Notes under the pieces: model-generated
What the model was told of the DNA's origin: nothing
The model's input: the letters and a program-made list of their open reading frames with translations, nothing else
The model's database searches: none
Shown: positions 24,839 through 34,090 of the stretch, one piece after another
How the letters are laid out: every line of letters begins with the position of its first letter
Position numbering within the stretch: the first letter of the stretch is position 1
Assembly (NCBI GenBank): GCA_024684215.1
Contig: JAIKXH010000165.1
Coordinates: forward strand, 1-47,445
Origin: Lachnospiraceae bacterium
GTDB taxonomy: Bacteria > Bacillota > Clostridia > Lachnospirales > Lachnospiraceae
Direction of reading: 5' to 3'
DNA: 47,445 bases
Position numbers and translations under genes: made by a program

Positions 24839-27233
24839 AAAAAGCCTCCGCCTTTTCCAGACTTTCATAGCCATAGAGCCTGCAGCTGTTTTCCATCGTC
24901 ATCTTTGCAAGATTTTTTCCCTCACGGGCCAGTTCCACTATAAACTTGGTGTAAAGCTGGAGCATCTTATCGGAATATGTGCTTATCTCCCCACGAAGAT
25001 ATGTCTCGTAAGAAGTGTCATAGCTTTTGTCATCGCCTGTATGTACTGTTCTTGCCTGAGCTGCAAGCTTGGGATATTTGACTGAAAACTCTTCCATCCA
25101 TCCCACCTGAATCTTGCATATCTCCTCGATGATGGCACGCTGCTCATCCGTAAGAGCCGGGAAATTATCCTTTATCTCCTCATATCTTTCCGGTGCAGTG
25201 CTCTCCATCATGCGGCCGTACTTCTCGGTTATCAGATTATGCCCAAGTGCCGACTCTCTCTTGAAATCATAGAGATACTGAAGGAGCATTGTGCGGTTCC
25301 AGGTAAGGTACTGACTGCGTCTCATTATTCCGAATGTAGCCCAGTCGTTTTGACACGAAGCTCTTCCGCCCTCGTTTTGAACCTTATCGAACTCCTCGAA
25401 CTCACATCTTGCGATGATTTTGGTAAGCTCCTCGTTGCTGTTTGCGCTGTAGAAACTCTTCATCATAAGCTCCTCGGTCTGATGATCCAAATAAGGGTCC
25501 GTATCGCTTATATAATCAAGGACGTACATCTCCATTGCAAGCGACTCACCGATTTTTTCTATGACTCCGGGTATAAGCTTTTCCTCGCACATAAGAAGCG
25601 TGTTAAGGCCTTCCTTTAAAGCGCTTCCGCCCATAAGTCCGTCAAGTCCCTTGTAGAGCCACTTATCGTGCGGAGGGAAACGATTTTCCATATAATAAGC
25701 TATCTTACAAGCCGAACGGATTGCATCGGAAAGCATAATACCGGCGGTTACTTTATCTCCCCTTTTAAGACACCTTAAATAATTGTACTGGCCTGCCTGT
25801 GAAAACTCCGCGCAGCTTTGCGCAAGCTTTTTATAAAGAACAGGCTCGGGATATCCGCTTCCCACCTCGCTTCTTAACCTGCTAAAGATCCCCTCTTTAT
25901 CTATCCATACTTCGCCGTTTACAAAAGCGGAAAGTGATGCATCACTGACGGAAGTCCAATCTATTTCATCGCGGATACCGGACTTACTCCATACTCCGAG
26001 ATGCTTTCTGCAAAAATCGGAAATCTTTATAACCCCGCGCCTGCCCGCTCCGGAAACGACAGCCCCCCTCTTAATTCCGTGAAACTCTGTAGGCAGCTTC
26101 TCATAAGCTTTTTCAAGCTCAGCGCCTATTTTGTCATAGACTTCATCCGTAAGCCAAATGCAAAATTCCGGTCCCCAGTCATGATCTCTTGAAATCTCAT
26201 CATCGAAACCGTAACAATCCGAACCCTCTCCCACAAGTCCTATAGCCATCTTGTCCATATATTCCGGGAATTTTTCCTCAAGCATGGGAAATCCCACTTC
26301 GTTAAAATAGCTCCTGCAAATATCGATACCGCGGACGGCGAGCCCATCTGCATTTCCTGAATTTCCTGCATTTCCGCTATTTTCTGTACCACCCGCGCTT
26401 CCTGATTTAGCAAGGTCTGCACTCGCCTCTTTCGCACGCTTTTCCAAAAGTGCCTGCCTGCAGGTCTCGTAGTTCTCGGCTATTCGCTCATAATACGCAT
26501 TTTTTCCGAGGGCACCTTCCATGGCTTCCATAGCGGCGCCGTATACTTCCATGCCCTTTTCAAATTCACCTTTAATATAATAATAACTACCCATTGCGGT
26601 AAGTGCCGCTGCATAATGACCGTCAAAAACTTCAAGGCTCTTAAATATCTCTGCAGACTTAACTGCATGTTCAAAGCCTTCATCAAGTTCTCCGAGCTGC
26701 ATACAGGTTCCCGCAATATTTGCCCTCGTAACGGCTTCTTCGTATACATTTCCCGTATTTACAGCTACCTCAAGTGCCTTTAACAATAGCTCCTTAGCCT
26801 TGGCAAATTCGCCCGTCTCCTGGTACATAAGAGACTCATTGTTAAAGAGGCTTCCCCAAAGCCTGTTATCGGGCTCTAAAACCTCCTCATATATTTTTTC
26901 AACTTTTTTGTATTCGGCCATGGCATCGTCAAGCCTTCCTCCGGTACGGTAAGCTGTGGCGATATTTAAAAGTGAAGTTGCATACGGCACTGACATTTCC
27001 GGCAAGATCCTTGAAGCCACGGACTTTATCTCATCCGCAACCTTATAAGCGTCCTCAAATCTCGAGGACTCCCTGTAATATCCGATAAGCTCATTTAACA
27101 GCTGCAAAAGAGCACCACCGTCGCCTTCGTCCAAGGCCACGCTGATTCCTCCCATGAGAAGTTCTTCCACTTCCTCTGCTCTGTTTTGATTAAAAAGATT
27201 GTCCTCCGCCTCGAGAATTCCTGAAATATCCAT
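24828..27233 (-). CDS. TPR - DUF4037 (nucleotidyltransferase-like) - DUF4125 fusion protein
   Basis: 801 residues, cytosolic. Residues about 5-265 are tetratricopeptide-like helical repeats (GRLDDAMAEYKKVEKIYEE, GEFAKAKELLLKALEVA, GEFEKGMEVYGAAMEAM). A Gly/Ser/Asn linker (about 275-298) leads to a DUF4037 domain with a nucleotidyltransferase-type signature: Gly337-Ser338 in VGEGSDCYGFDD and Asp350-x-Asp352 in SRDHDWGPEF. The last roughly 190 residues (YLTWNRTMLLQYLYDFKRESALGHNLITEKYGRMM is the start region) match my recollection of DUF4125. Function is unknown; the NTase fold suggests nucleotide transfer to a protein, RNA or small molecule. It sits in a tight run with two EAL proteins, an SDR and a hybrid kinase. 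Confidence 0.8.
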   Translation of the reverse strand: MDISGILEAEDNLFNQNRAEEVEELLMGGISVALDEGDGGALLQLLNELIGYYRESSRFEDAYKVADEIKSVASRILPEMSVPYATSLLNIATAYRTGGRLDDAMAEYKKVEKIYEEVLEPDNRLWGSLFNNESLMYQETGEFAKAKELLLKALEVAVNTGNVYEEAVTRANIAGTCMQLGELDEGFEHAVKSAEIFKSLEVFDGHYAAALTAMGSYYYIKGEFEKGMEVYGAAMEAMEGALGKNAYYERIAENYETCRQALLEKRAKEASADLAKSGSAGGTENSGNAGNSGNADGLAVRGIDICRSYFNEVGFPMLEEKFPEYMDKMAIGLVGEGSDCYGFDDEISRDHDWGPEFCIWLTDEVYDKIGAELEKAYEKLPTEFHGIKRGAVVSGAGRRGVIKISDFCRKHLGVWSKSGIRDEIDWTSVSDASLSAFVNGEVWIDKEGIFSRLRSEVGSGYPEPVLYKKLAQSCAEFSQAGQYNYLRCLKRGDKVTAGIMLSDAIRSACKIAYYMENRFPPHDKWLYKGLDGLMGGSALKEGLNTLLMCEEKLIPGVIEKIGESLAMEMYVLDYISDTDPYLDHQTEELMMKSFYSANSNEELTKIIARCEFEEFDKVQNEGGRASCQNDWATFGIMRRSQYLTWNRTMLLQYLYDFKRESALGHNLITEKYGRMMESTAPERYEEIKDNFPALTDEQRAIIEEICKIQVGWMEEFSVKYPKLAAQARTVHTGDDKSYDTSYETYLRGEISTYSDKMLQLYTKFIVELAREGKNLAKMTMENSCRLYGYESLEKAEAFYEL

Positions 27234-27305
27234 TTATGATCCTCTTTCGTTTTGCAGCCTCCTACGTTCGGGATATTTATTCCGTCACATAAAGGCCCTT
27301 ATATA

Positions 27306-29312
27306 TTACATTCTCGTCACATATTCATCAGCCGGCATGGGCTTTGCGTAATAATAACCCTGTATCATGTCGCACCCTAATGTTGCAAGAAAATCAACCT
27401 GGTCCTTAATCTCAACACCTTCTGCAACTGTCCGCATATTGAGGCTCTTTGCAAGCTTTATTGCCTCGGTCACAACTATCTTTCCTCTGCCGTCCTCATC
27501 TTCTCCGCGGAAAAATTCCGCATCAAGCTTTAGTACGTCAAGCGGCATATCCTTTAACGAGTTAAGCGATGAATATCCCGAACCGAAATCATCCATGGAA
27601 ACGGCAAAACCATAATTTTTCAGCTTGGCTATGGTAGAGAGCATCGCCTTTTTATCATCAAAGAATGCGCTTTCTGTAAGCTCTATTTCAATAAGTTCAT
27701 GAGGAGCGCCTTCGCTGTCAACCAGCTCTAAGATCTGCTCTGCAAGATCGTCCTCCGAGAAATGCGCCCTCGATACATTTACAGAAACCGGTACACATTT
27801 ATAGCCTGCATCAAGCCATTTTTTCTGATCTCTCGCTACATGTCTGATCATGTAATGATCGATCTCGGTGATAAATCCGTTTTGCTCAAATATAGGAATG
27901 ATACGATTTGGAGTGACAAAACCAAACTCCGGCGACTGCCATCTTATAAGAGCCTCGGCTCCGGTAAGCTTATCGGTTTTGGGATCGTATTTAGGCTGAT
28001 AATAAACCACAAATTCTTCATTTTCCAAGGCCTGCTTTTGTTTCTCGCATACGATATCAACCCACTTTTGTTCCTCTATCAGGCTGTCCGTCAAAAGTGC
28101 AACGCCGCTCTCATCAGAACCGGCCAGAGTATTTGCCGCCGCAATTGCATAGTTGTACTCCTTTTCGATATCCATGAGAATCCTGCCACGCTTATTCACA
28201 TCACCTGTTTTAGAAGAATCCACCACGGCTATGCCGGCCTGAAAAGCAAATTTATGCTCATCAGAAACTCCCTCAAGCTGCTCTATTATATGACGAACTC
28301 TCTTTTTTATTTTTTCCTCGTCCGTATACTTTAAAAGCAGTACAAAATCCGAAGATGAAACATGCGCGCAAAGTTCATTTTTCAATATATTCTTTGTAAG
28401 GGTCTGCTGAACCTTTACAAGTATCTGTTCGCCCTCCTTAAAGGAATGGCATACGCAAAAGTAAGAATATCTCACAAGTTTAAGCGAAACCACGGCATAT
28501 TTTCTGTCACGGTTCTTCTTTTTGCGGATGATCCTGTTTCCGTAAAACACAAAGCGGTTCATATTGTATCCGCCCGTTACAGGGTCCTTAAATACCATAT
28601 TCATGGTATTTCTCCGTCTTACGGCATTTAATATCACATGGATAAACAAAACAACCGATACCGTAAAAGTGATAATACTCAGCAGTGTAAAGAATATAAA
28701 CCACGAAACAAAGTCCCTCGTGTTTATAACCATTTTGGCCATGCACGCAAAATGTGACTCTCCGTCTGAAAGAACCATATCGACCCAAACAGGTATCGAG
28801 AACACCTCAGCTTCCGAATCTATCCTGAGATTCATCATTTCAGACATATCATGACTCTTACTTATCTGTTTTACCACATCAAAAAGATTTATGATTCCGG
28901 AAGCGTCCGCGGTAGATTTGATAAAGCTTATATCCGCATTACTGTAAAATACCGTTCCCTCATTTTTATAGTCGGCAACAATATTATCTTCCGTATAAGC
29001 TACTATCTCGCCGTTACTGTGGATCACATTTCCTTTATCATCCGTCACATAATATATGCGCCCTCTCTCATCAAGGTCTTCAAACAGCTCATTCCTCTTT
29101 GACTCGTCGGTTTGTTCATACAAAGCCTTAATGCCTCTGATGGTTTCGTACTCACTGGCCATTTTTGACTCAAATACATATGTGATGAACACCGCAGTTG
29201 CGGCCAGCAAAATAGCGTGAACGCAGATTGCGGCAAAAAATATCACCACGAATCCGATCCACGCTGTATTTCTTGTAAGTCTACGATAATTTTTTTCTTT
29301 TTTGTTTTTCAT
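27306..29312 (-). CDS. Membrane-bound EAL-domain c-di-GMP phosphodiesterase with degenerate GGDEF
   Basis: 668 residues. Helix (about 15-45), an extracytoplasmic sensor region (about 46-205), helix (about 206-230), then a GGDEF-like domain in which the signature is replaced by SSSDF (HVSSSDFVLLL), so no cyclase activity is expected. The EAL domain (about 420-668) is intact: AEALIRW, VSVNVSR, IEIELTES, SMDDFGSGYSSL, LKLDAEFF, AEGVE and QGYYYAKP provide the metal and catalytic residues. It hydrolyses c-di-GMP to pGpG at the membrane. The degenerate GGDEF may bind GTP as a regulatory site. It follows the other EAL gene by 28 bp. Confidence 0.93.
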   Translation of the reverse strand: MKNKKEKNYRRLTRNTAWIGFVVIFFAAICVHAILLAATAVFITYVFESKMASEYETIRGIKALYEQTDESKRNELFEDLDERGRIYYVTDDKGNVIHSNGEIVAYTEDNIVADYKNEGTVFYSNADISFIKSTADASGIINLFDVVKQISKSHDMSEMMNLRIDSEAEVFSIPVWVDMVLSDGESHFACMAKMVINTRDFVSWFIFFTLLSIITFTVSVVLFIHVILNAVRRRNTMNMVFKDPVTGGYNMNRFVFYGNRIIRKKKNRDRKYAVVSLKLVRYSYFCVCHSFKEGEQILVKVQQTLTKNILKNELCAHVSSSDFVLLLKYTDEEKIKKRVRHIIEQLEGVSDEHKFAFQAGIAVVDSSKTGDVNKRGRILMDIEKEYNYAIAAANTLAGSDESGVALLTDSLIEEQKWVDIVCEKQKQALENEEFVVYYQPKYDPKTDKLTGAEALIRWQSPEFGFVTPNRIIPIFEQNGFITEIDHYMIRHVARDQKKWLDAGYKCVPVSVNVSRAHFSEDDLAEQILELVDSEGAPHELIEIELTESAFFDDKKAMLSTIAKLKNYGFAVSMDDFGSGYSSLNSLKDMPLDVLKLDAEFFRGEDEDGRGKIVVTEAIKLAKSLNMRTVAEGVEIKDQVDFLATLGCDMIQGYYYAKPMPADEYVTRM

Positions 29313-29340
29313 AGTTTATCCTTCAAACGAGAATGCGATA

Positions 29341-31116
29341 TCACCATTTTTCGGAAAGAGTTTTTCTCTCCTCCTCCGTCTCCCACGCGGGGATGGGAAT
29401 ACCCAGACCCAGTCTGTGGAAAATTGTATCCAACCCTTCAGGTTTATGGTACAGGAAGCCTTGCGCAAGCTCGCATCCCGCCTCTTTCAAAAACGCTTTT
29501 TGTTCCTCGGTCTCCATGCCCTCACACAAAGTATGAACTCCAAGTTTTCTGGCCACGCCAATCATAGCCTTTATGATTTCACGGTTCGCGCCGTTATGAT
29601 CATCAAGGTGTCTCAAAAGATCCATATCAAATTTAATCAGATCAATATCAAATCTGCTAAAAACATTAAGCGATGAATATCCGCTTCCGAAATCATCTAT
29701 CCAAAGCTTGTATCCGCTTTCTCTGATTTCCCTGAGCTGTTCATAAAAATTCTCGGTACCGAGTGCCATATCCTGCTCAGTGATCTCAATGATAAAATAA
29801 CTTTTATCTATGTTGTAACGGCCGATTTTGTACCTTTCTACAATGCGGTTCAACTCTTCCGGCACGTTTATATAATCAAAATCCTGTCTGGAAAAATTAA
29901 CAGACACGGGAAGCAGTGGCAGATTGGCATCAAACCTCGGCTTTATCTCACTGCATACCTTTTCAAAAATATAAAGATCCATCTTATGAATAAGATGATA
30001 CTTTTCCAAAATCGGAATAAAATCTGCCGGAGTAATAACACCTCTCTCGGGATCATGCCATCTGGCAAGCGCTTCAAATCCGGCTCCCTTATCGGTCTCT
30101 AAGCGTAAAAAGCACTGATAATAAATCTTGATCCAGTCATTTTTTATCGCGTGCCTGAAATTTTCTACGATATAGCGCTCATTGATCAAGTCCTCCATAT
30201 CGCTCTTTTCAAAAAATCTGTAGCAGTGATTTAAATCCTCACCGAGATATTTATTGGCAAGCTTTGCATGATCAAGTCCGTCCGCAATGCTCTTTCCCTT
30301 TGTATAAATTGCAACCCCGGCATGAATACCCGTTGTCTGTCCTCCGGCTTCATGCTTTATCCTCCGGTTAACCGCCTTAATTCTGGCACCAAGTTTTTCC
30401 CTGGATTCTATGGAATCCAAAACCACAAAATGATCGTCCGCCCCTCTTATGACAAGTCCCTCAGGAAACTCCTCCTGGAGAGACCTTGCCGTCAAAATCA
30501 AAAGCTCGTCGCCCTTTTGTATTCCGTACTGCTTATTGTATGTCTGCATTGAATCAACATCAAAATACATAAGCACAGGAGTTTTCTCCATGGCTAAAAT
30601 ATCCATAAGTCTGTCCTGACCATAAGCATGAAGATAGTTGATATTTGGCAGATCGGTCAGATAATCTATAAAAAATCCTTCATTACCCAAAAGGCTGTAT
30701 TTCTCAGCAAGTTCGGATGCTATATCCTCATGTGCACTCATATCAGAATACACTATAATACATGCATCACTGCCATCCTTCATCCTTTGGCGGAAACCTT
30801 TTGCGTGAACGCGATGATAACCATCGGCACGTCTTGTTCTGAATATTACATCATAGTCTCCCTGAATTCCAAGTACAAAATCATCACTTACAGCCTTTAG
30901 CTTAGCAGCTTCTTCCGGATGCACTTTCTCAAACAGATTGCCATCCAAATCCCCGTGGAACAATTCGTTTAACGTCTCCCTCGAGACGCCCTGAAACTTC
31001 AGAAAACCATCGGTAAATAAAATTGCCTTTGGCATTCCTTCTTCCACGCCCATTATTAAAAAAGGTATTTCAAGTGCTTCGTAGGTCTTTCTTACAGCTT
31101 CCGGAAATTTATACAT
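29341..31116 (-). CDS. Cytosolic PAS-GGDEF(degenerate)-EAL c-di-GMP phosphodiesterase
   Basis: 591 residues, no membrane helix. A PAS-like N-terminal region (about 10-125) is followed by a GGDEF-like domain whose signature reads GADDHF (RGADDHFVVLD), probably inactive as a cyclase. The EAL domain (about 310-580) keeps FEALARW, VSVNFSR, IIEITEQD, IDDFGSGYSSL, IKFDMDLL, CEGMETEEQ and QGFLYHKP, so phosphodiesterase activity is likely. It is the first gene of a five-gene run, so one transcript may carry two c-di-GMP-lowering enzymes with different sensors. A GGTG ribosome site precedes the ATG. Confidence 0.92.
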   Translation of the reverse strand: MYKFPEAVRKTYEALEIPFLIMGVEEGMPKAILFTDGFLKFQGVSRETLNELFHGDLDGNLFEKVHPEEAAKLKAVSDDFVLGIQGDYDVIFRTRRADGYHRVHAKGFRQRMKDGSDACIIVYSDMSAHEDIASELAEKYSLLGNEGFFIDYLTDLPNINYLHAYGQDRLMDILAMEKTPVLMYFDVDSMQTYNKQYGIQKGDELLILTARSLQEEFPEGLVIRGADDHFVVLDSIESREKLGARIKAVNRRIKHEAGGQTTGIHAGVAIYTKGKSIADGLDHAKLANKYLGEDLNHCYRFFEKSDMEDLINERYIVENFRHAIKNDWIKIYYQCFLRLETDKGAGFEALARWHDPERGVITPADFIPILEKYHLIHKMDLYIFEKVCSEIKPRFDANLPLLPVSVNFSRQDFDYINVPEELNRIVERYKIGRYNIDKSYFIIEITEQDMALGTENFYEQLREIRESGYKLWIDDFGSGYSSLNVFSRFDIDLIKFDMDLLRHLDDHNGANREIIKAMIGVARKLGVHTLCEGMETEEQKAFLKEAGCELAQGFLYHKPEGLDTIFHRLGLGIPIPAWETEEERKTLSEKW

Positions 31117-31234
31117 ATTTTCACCGTTTTAATACAAATCAACAATTCCATAAAATCTACGTTACAGACCAAAAAGTGCCTGCCTGCACATAATAATTCA
31201 TTTTACCATATTTCAAAGGTTTTTACCATTTTAT

Positions 31235-31279
31235 AAATCAGGCTTCAGTGCACTATAAATTAAGCTTCAGTGCATTAAT
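31235..31279. repeat. 22-23 bp direct duplication in the ThrE/EAL gap
   Basis: Two adjacent copies sharing AGCTTCAGTGCA-like cores (31235-31256 and 31257-31279). They lie between the ThrE-type gene stop and the first EAL gene. The rest of this 196-bp gap is AT-rich, with TGGTAAAAT as a possible extended -10 for the EAL operon (low confidence). Confidence 0.75.
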
Positions 31280-31312
31280 CATCGCATGCATTTATTTTAC
31301 CCGGTATTTTTA

Positions 31313-32572
31313 TTATTTGCAGTCCCGATGCGCTGGTTTAAACAGCTTTCCTCTCGCCGTATATATGGACTGCAGCTGCTTTGCAAAGCTGATTGCTATG
31401 GCTATCATAAATGCACACATAAAACTGCTCTTCATAAAGCTGTATGCGGCTCCGTGCTGCCCGGTAAGCAAAAAGTATATGCCGCGGTACAATGTAATTC
31501 CGGGGATCAAAGGGAATATGCTTGTTGATAAAAATACAGTCATAGGACATTTCCTTTTTACCGACAAAATCATAGAACCTACAGCCACAAAGCCTGCTGC
31601 CGCCAGGATTGCCAGATTTTCCATCTGTAAAAATCCCGATATAAGCAGATATATGAGCCAGGACACCGCTCCCAGGATAAACAAATCCGGGAAATATTTT
31701 TTCGGTGCATGATACAAAAATGAAAAAGCAATAGTGCCGACGCCTGCCATCACAACCCTGAAAATCATCTCGGGAACCGATTCCACCGAAGTGGCAAAGC
31801 TTTCAGCCATCTGCTCGGAAAACGGCAGCACCTCAGACACCGCGGCCACTCCCACAGCCATCGATATACTGGTAAGAAGTGCGCTCATAAGATGCGATAT
31901 TCCCGTAGCATAATTGTTCTCCGAAAACTCTCTGACAGAGTTTACAAATACGGCTCCCGGAACCATAACCATAAAGGTACCGAGGATTATTAGTCCTCTC
32001 ATATGACCGAATCCGAGATAGCAAAAAAGGTTAGCCAGCAAGGTAACAGTTACGCTCCCTATAATCGTAACCAGAAATTTCGTCTTTATAACCTTCTCTA
32101 TAAAATAGGTTAAGATGCCGAGTATAAGGCCCGTAACCGCAGAAGCAAGAGAATCTATAACCGTGCTGCCCGTAGCGTAAGCAAATCCGCCTGATGCAAA
32201 AAAATATGCAAGAACGGTAATAACAAATCCGACATTCGGCATTTTTCTAATCTCGGCAAGGCGTCTCTCGATTTCCTCGGCACCGGGATTTCCTTCCTTT
32301 TCAAGTTTCCTTGACAGGTCGTTGACCGCTTCAAGCTTTCTTAAATGAGTCCTGATTTCCGGTACATTTGCTACCCTCGAAACACGCTCGCCCTCTTTAT
32401 TTATCCCCGTGGACATAATGCCACCGGTTACCGTGTAAGCGTCAAACTCCGTGATTTCCATGACCTTAGCCATATGCCTCATTGTCTCTTCCACACGAGA
32501 TATTTCAGCCCCGCTTTCCATAAGCGTTTTTCCGGCGTCTATTACAACGTCCAAATCTCTGTTATCATCCAT
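31313..32572 (-). CDS. Threonine/serine exporter family protein (ThrE type, both halves fused)
   Basis: 419 residues. The N-terminal part (about 1-250, DUF1212/ThrE: VIDAGKTLMESGAEISRVEETM, VTGGIMSTGI, then helices) carries a cytosolic N-domain and five helices. The C-terminal part (about 255-400; DUF3815/ThrE_2: GVGTIAFSFLYHAPKKYF, SWLIYLL) adds five more. Proteins of this type are associated with amino-acid export (threonine, serine); substrate not shown here. A strong AGAGGAGAGG lies unusually far (14 bases) from the ATG, so initiation may be inefficient or the site displaced. A TATAAT lies upstream without a clear -35. Confidence 0.85.
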   Translation of the reverse strand: MDDNRDLDVVIDAGKTLMESGAEISRVEETMRHMAKVMEITEFDAYTVTGGIMSTGINKEGERVSRVANVPEIRTHLRKLEAVNDLSRKLEKEGNPGAEEIERRLAEIRKMPNVGFVITVLAYFFASGGFAYATGSTVIDSLASAVTGLILGILTYFIEKVIKTKFLVTIIGSVTVTLLANLFCYLGFGHMRGLIILGTFMVMVPGAVFVNSVREFSENNYATGISHLMSALLTSISMAVGVAAVSEVLPFSEQMAESFATSVESVPEMIFRVVMAGVGTIAFSFLYHAPKKYFPDLFILGAVSWLIYLLISGFLQMENLAILAAAGFVAVGSMILSVKRKCPMTVFLSTSIFPLIPGITLYRGIYFLLTGQHGAAYSFMKSSFMCAFMIAIAISFAKQLQSIYTARGKLFKPAHRDCK

Positions 32573-32643
32573 AAAAAATCAAATAACCTCTCCTCTAAAA
32601 TGTGCATCTATTATACATCATAATACCCTTTTATGGGCGGAAA

Positions 32644-32760
32644 ATATATCAGTAAATCCCCCGCCTTCGGCACCGGAATCTTCCATTTTTGGCACAAGTA
32701 TCCCCCACTTTTAACACAAGTATGCCCCGCTTTTAGGTGCAAAAATCCCCCTCCTTTTTG
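32644..32760. repeat. Degenerate 22-24 bp tandem repeats in the gap before the ThrE gene
   Basis: On the minus strand about five units of the form GTGGGGGATACTTGTGCCAAAA follow each other with substitutions. A related inverted copy of CCTAAAAG...GGGG lies at about 32789-32805, so part of the region can fold into a large hairpin. The 319-bp gap shows no credible gene; the repeats are most of its content. Confidence 0.72.
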
Positions 32761-32891
32761 ATATGCGCCCGCACACTGCGGCACATACCTAAAAGTTGGG
32801 GGGATGTATGATTGTTATTTACATTCATAATTCGTGGCCATTATGTCTATCATTATGCATGCCATGATAAACCATCAAGCCGTAGCACTAA

Positions 32892-33890
32892 TCAGACTTC
32901 CTTGTCAACGGCTGCGCCCTTTATATCTTCTTCAAGGAGCTTAAGCTTACTCATCATTTCTTTGACCTGTTCTACAGCTCCGTCGAAGTTTGCGGAATCC
33001 ACTTCCATCTGAGTTGTAGACTCGAGAATTTCCTCTGTGATCTTCTGCTTTTCGCGCTTATCATCTTTGATCTTCTCGATCCTCTCTTCGAGCTTCTCCT
33101 CTTCCTCGCGCTTTTCCTTTGCATCCTCGATCTTTTCCTCGAACTGCTCGTCGAGATGCTCCTTGCCCTCCTCGAAAAGCATTACCTTTGTCTCATCATT
33201 TGCCTGTTCTAAGACAAGATTTGCTCTTTTTTTCGCATCAACCATGGGCGCATGTTTAAGGCGCTCAAGCTTCGTTCCGGCTATAATGGAATTCTCGGTA
33301 CCGATCTGTCTCTCGTTATCGTATATCTTGTCAGCGTACTCTTTTTCGGAATTCTTAAGTTCCAAAGAATGCTTCTGATACTCGGTAAGCTCGCCTTTTT
33401 TTATCTCTTTTAACTTTTCTATTTCCTCATCGGTCAAGGTAATCTTAGAACCCTTAAACCTTGACTCCGCCTCTTTGGAAAGTAGCTGCAGATCCTGCTC
33501 TTCTTCGCTGTCCTCGGTGACACCGTAAGCACTTCTTAGACCTTTCCTTTGGTCCTCGATTTTCGTGATTTCCTTACTGTATTCATAGTTTTCGGCAGTA
33601 AGTTCCCTGACTTTTTTTCTATGCTCTTCCATACCTTCATCGATCCTCGTGTCATTTGACACAGCCTCTCCGATGATACGCATAGCCTGCTTTTTTGCAC
33701 TGTTTTTTCTGGCTGCAATAGGATCGAATTTCTCCCTGAGTGCAGCTCCGCTTATAGTGTTATTCTGCTTGTCGAAGTTTCCTCCGATTTCTTTGGACAA
33801 TCTGTCATTCAAGGGTGAAGCACCCGTTGAAATCCGGGCAACTGTCTGCCCGTTACCTCCCATTAAAAAAGAATTCTCATTTAACCTCAT
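32892..33890 (-). CDS. Charged coiled-coil protein of unknown function
   Basis: 332 residues, very rich in Glu and Lys, with no signal peptide or membrane helix. A Ser/Gly/Asn-rich N-terminus (about 1-60) precedes long heptad-like helices (about 70-130 and 150-320; EEKIEDAKEKREEEEKLEERIEKIKDD core region). It is not recognised as a known family. An AGGAGG ribosome site supports the start. It lies alone between a membrane protein and the ThrE gene. Confidence 0.72.
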   Translation of the reverse strand: MRLNENSFLMGGNGQTVARISTGASPLNDRLSKEIGGNFDKQNNTISGAALREKFDPIAARKNSAKKQAMRIIGEAVSNDTRIDEGMEEHRKKVRELTAENYEYSKEITKIEDQRKGLRSAYGVTEDSEEEQDLQLLSKEAESRFKGSKITLTDEEIEKLKEIKKGELTEYQKHSLELKNSEKEYADKIYDNERQIGTENSIIAGTKLERLKHAPMVDAKKRANLVLEQANDETKVMLFEEGKEHLDEQFEEKIEDAKEKREEEEKLEERIEKIKDDKREKQKITEEILESTTQMEVDSANFDGAVEQVKEMMSKLKLLEEDIKGAAVDKEV

Positions 33891-33993
33891 GTCTATCCTC
33901 CTGATGTAAAAAAAGCGATGAACAAACCTCTCTATATCTTATATCGGAGGCAATAAGGATTATTTTAGTTTTTAGTGAAATAAATATTTTACT

Positions 33994-34090
33994 CTGAAAC
34001 TTATTTTTGTCCTGAAATTTATTTTTGTCCTGAAATTTATTTTTTATTCTGAAAGTAATTTTATTCTTACTCTGAAAGCCTATTTTTTTG
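33994..34090. repeat. 18-23 bp tandem repeats continuing from a gene's stop codon
   Basis: Five units start (plus strand, CTGAAA) at 33994, 34012, 34030, 34049 and 34072, giving periods of 18, 18, 19 and 23. The last unit contains the stop codon of the 34080-34874 gene. In coding sense each unit reads AAAAATA(A/G)...TTTCAG, so the stop triplet is repeated. The gap 33891-33993 shows nothing else but AT-rich sequence. Confidence 0.88.

Noticed and set aside
27306-31116. Active diguanylate cyclases
   Set aside because: The GGDEF signatures are replaced by SSSDF and GADDHF, so only the EAL activity is supported.
31117-31312. Defined promoter for the EAL operon
   Set aside because: Extended -10-like TGGTAAAAT sequences occur, but without a convincing -35, so it is not listed as a feature.
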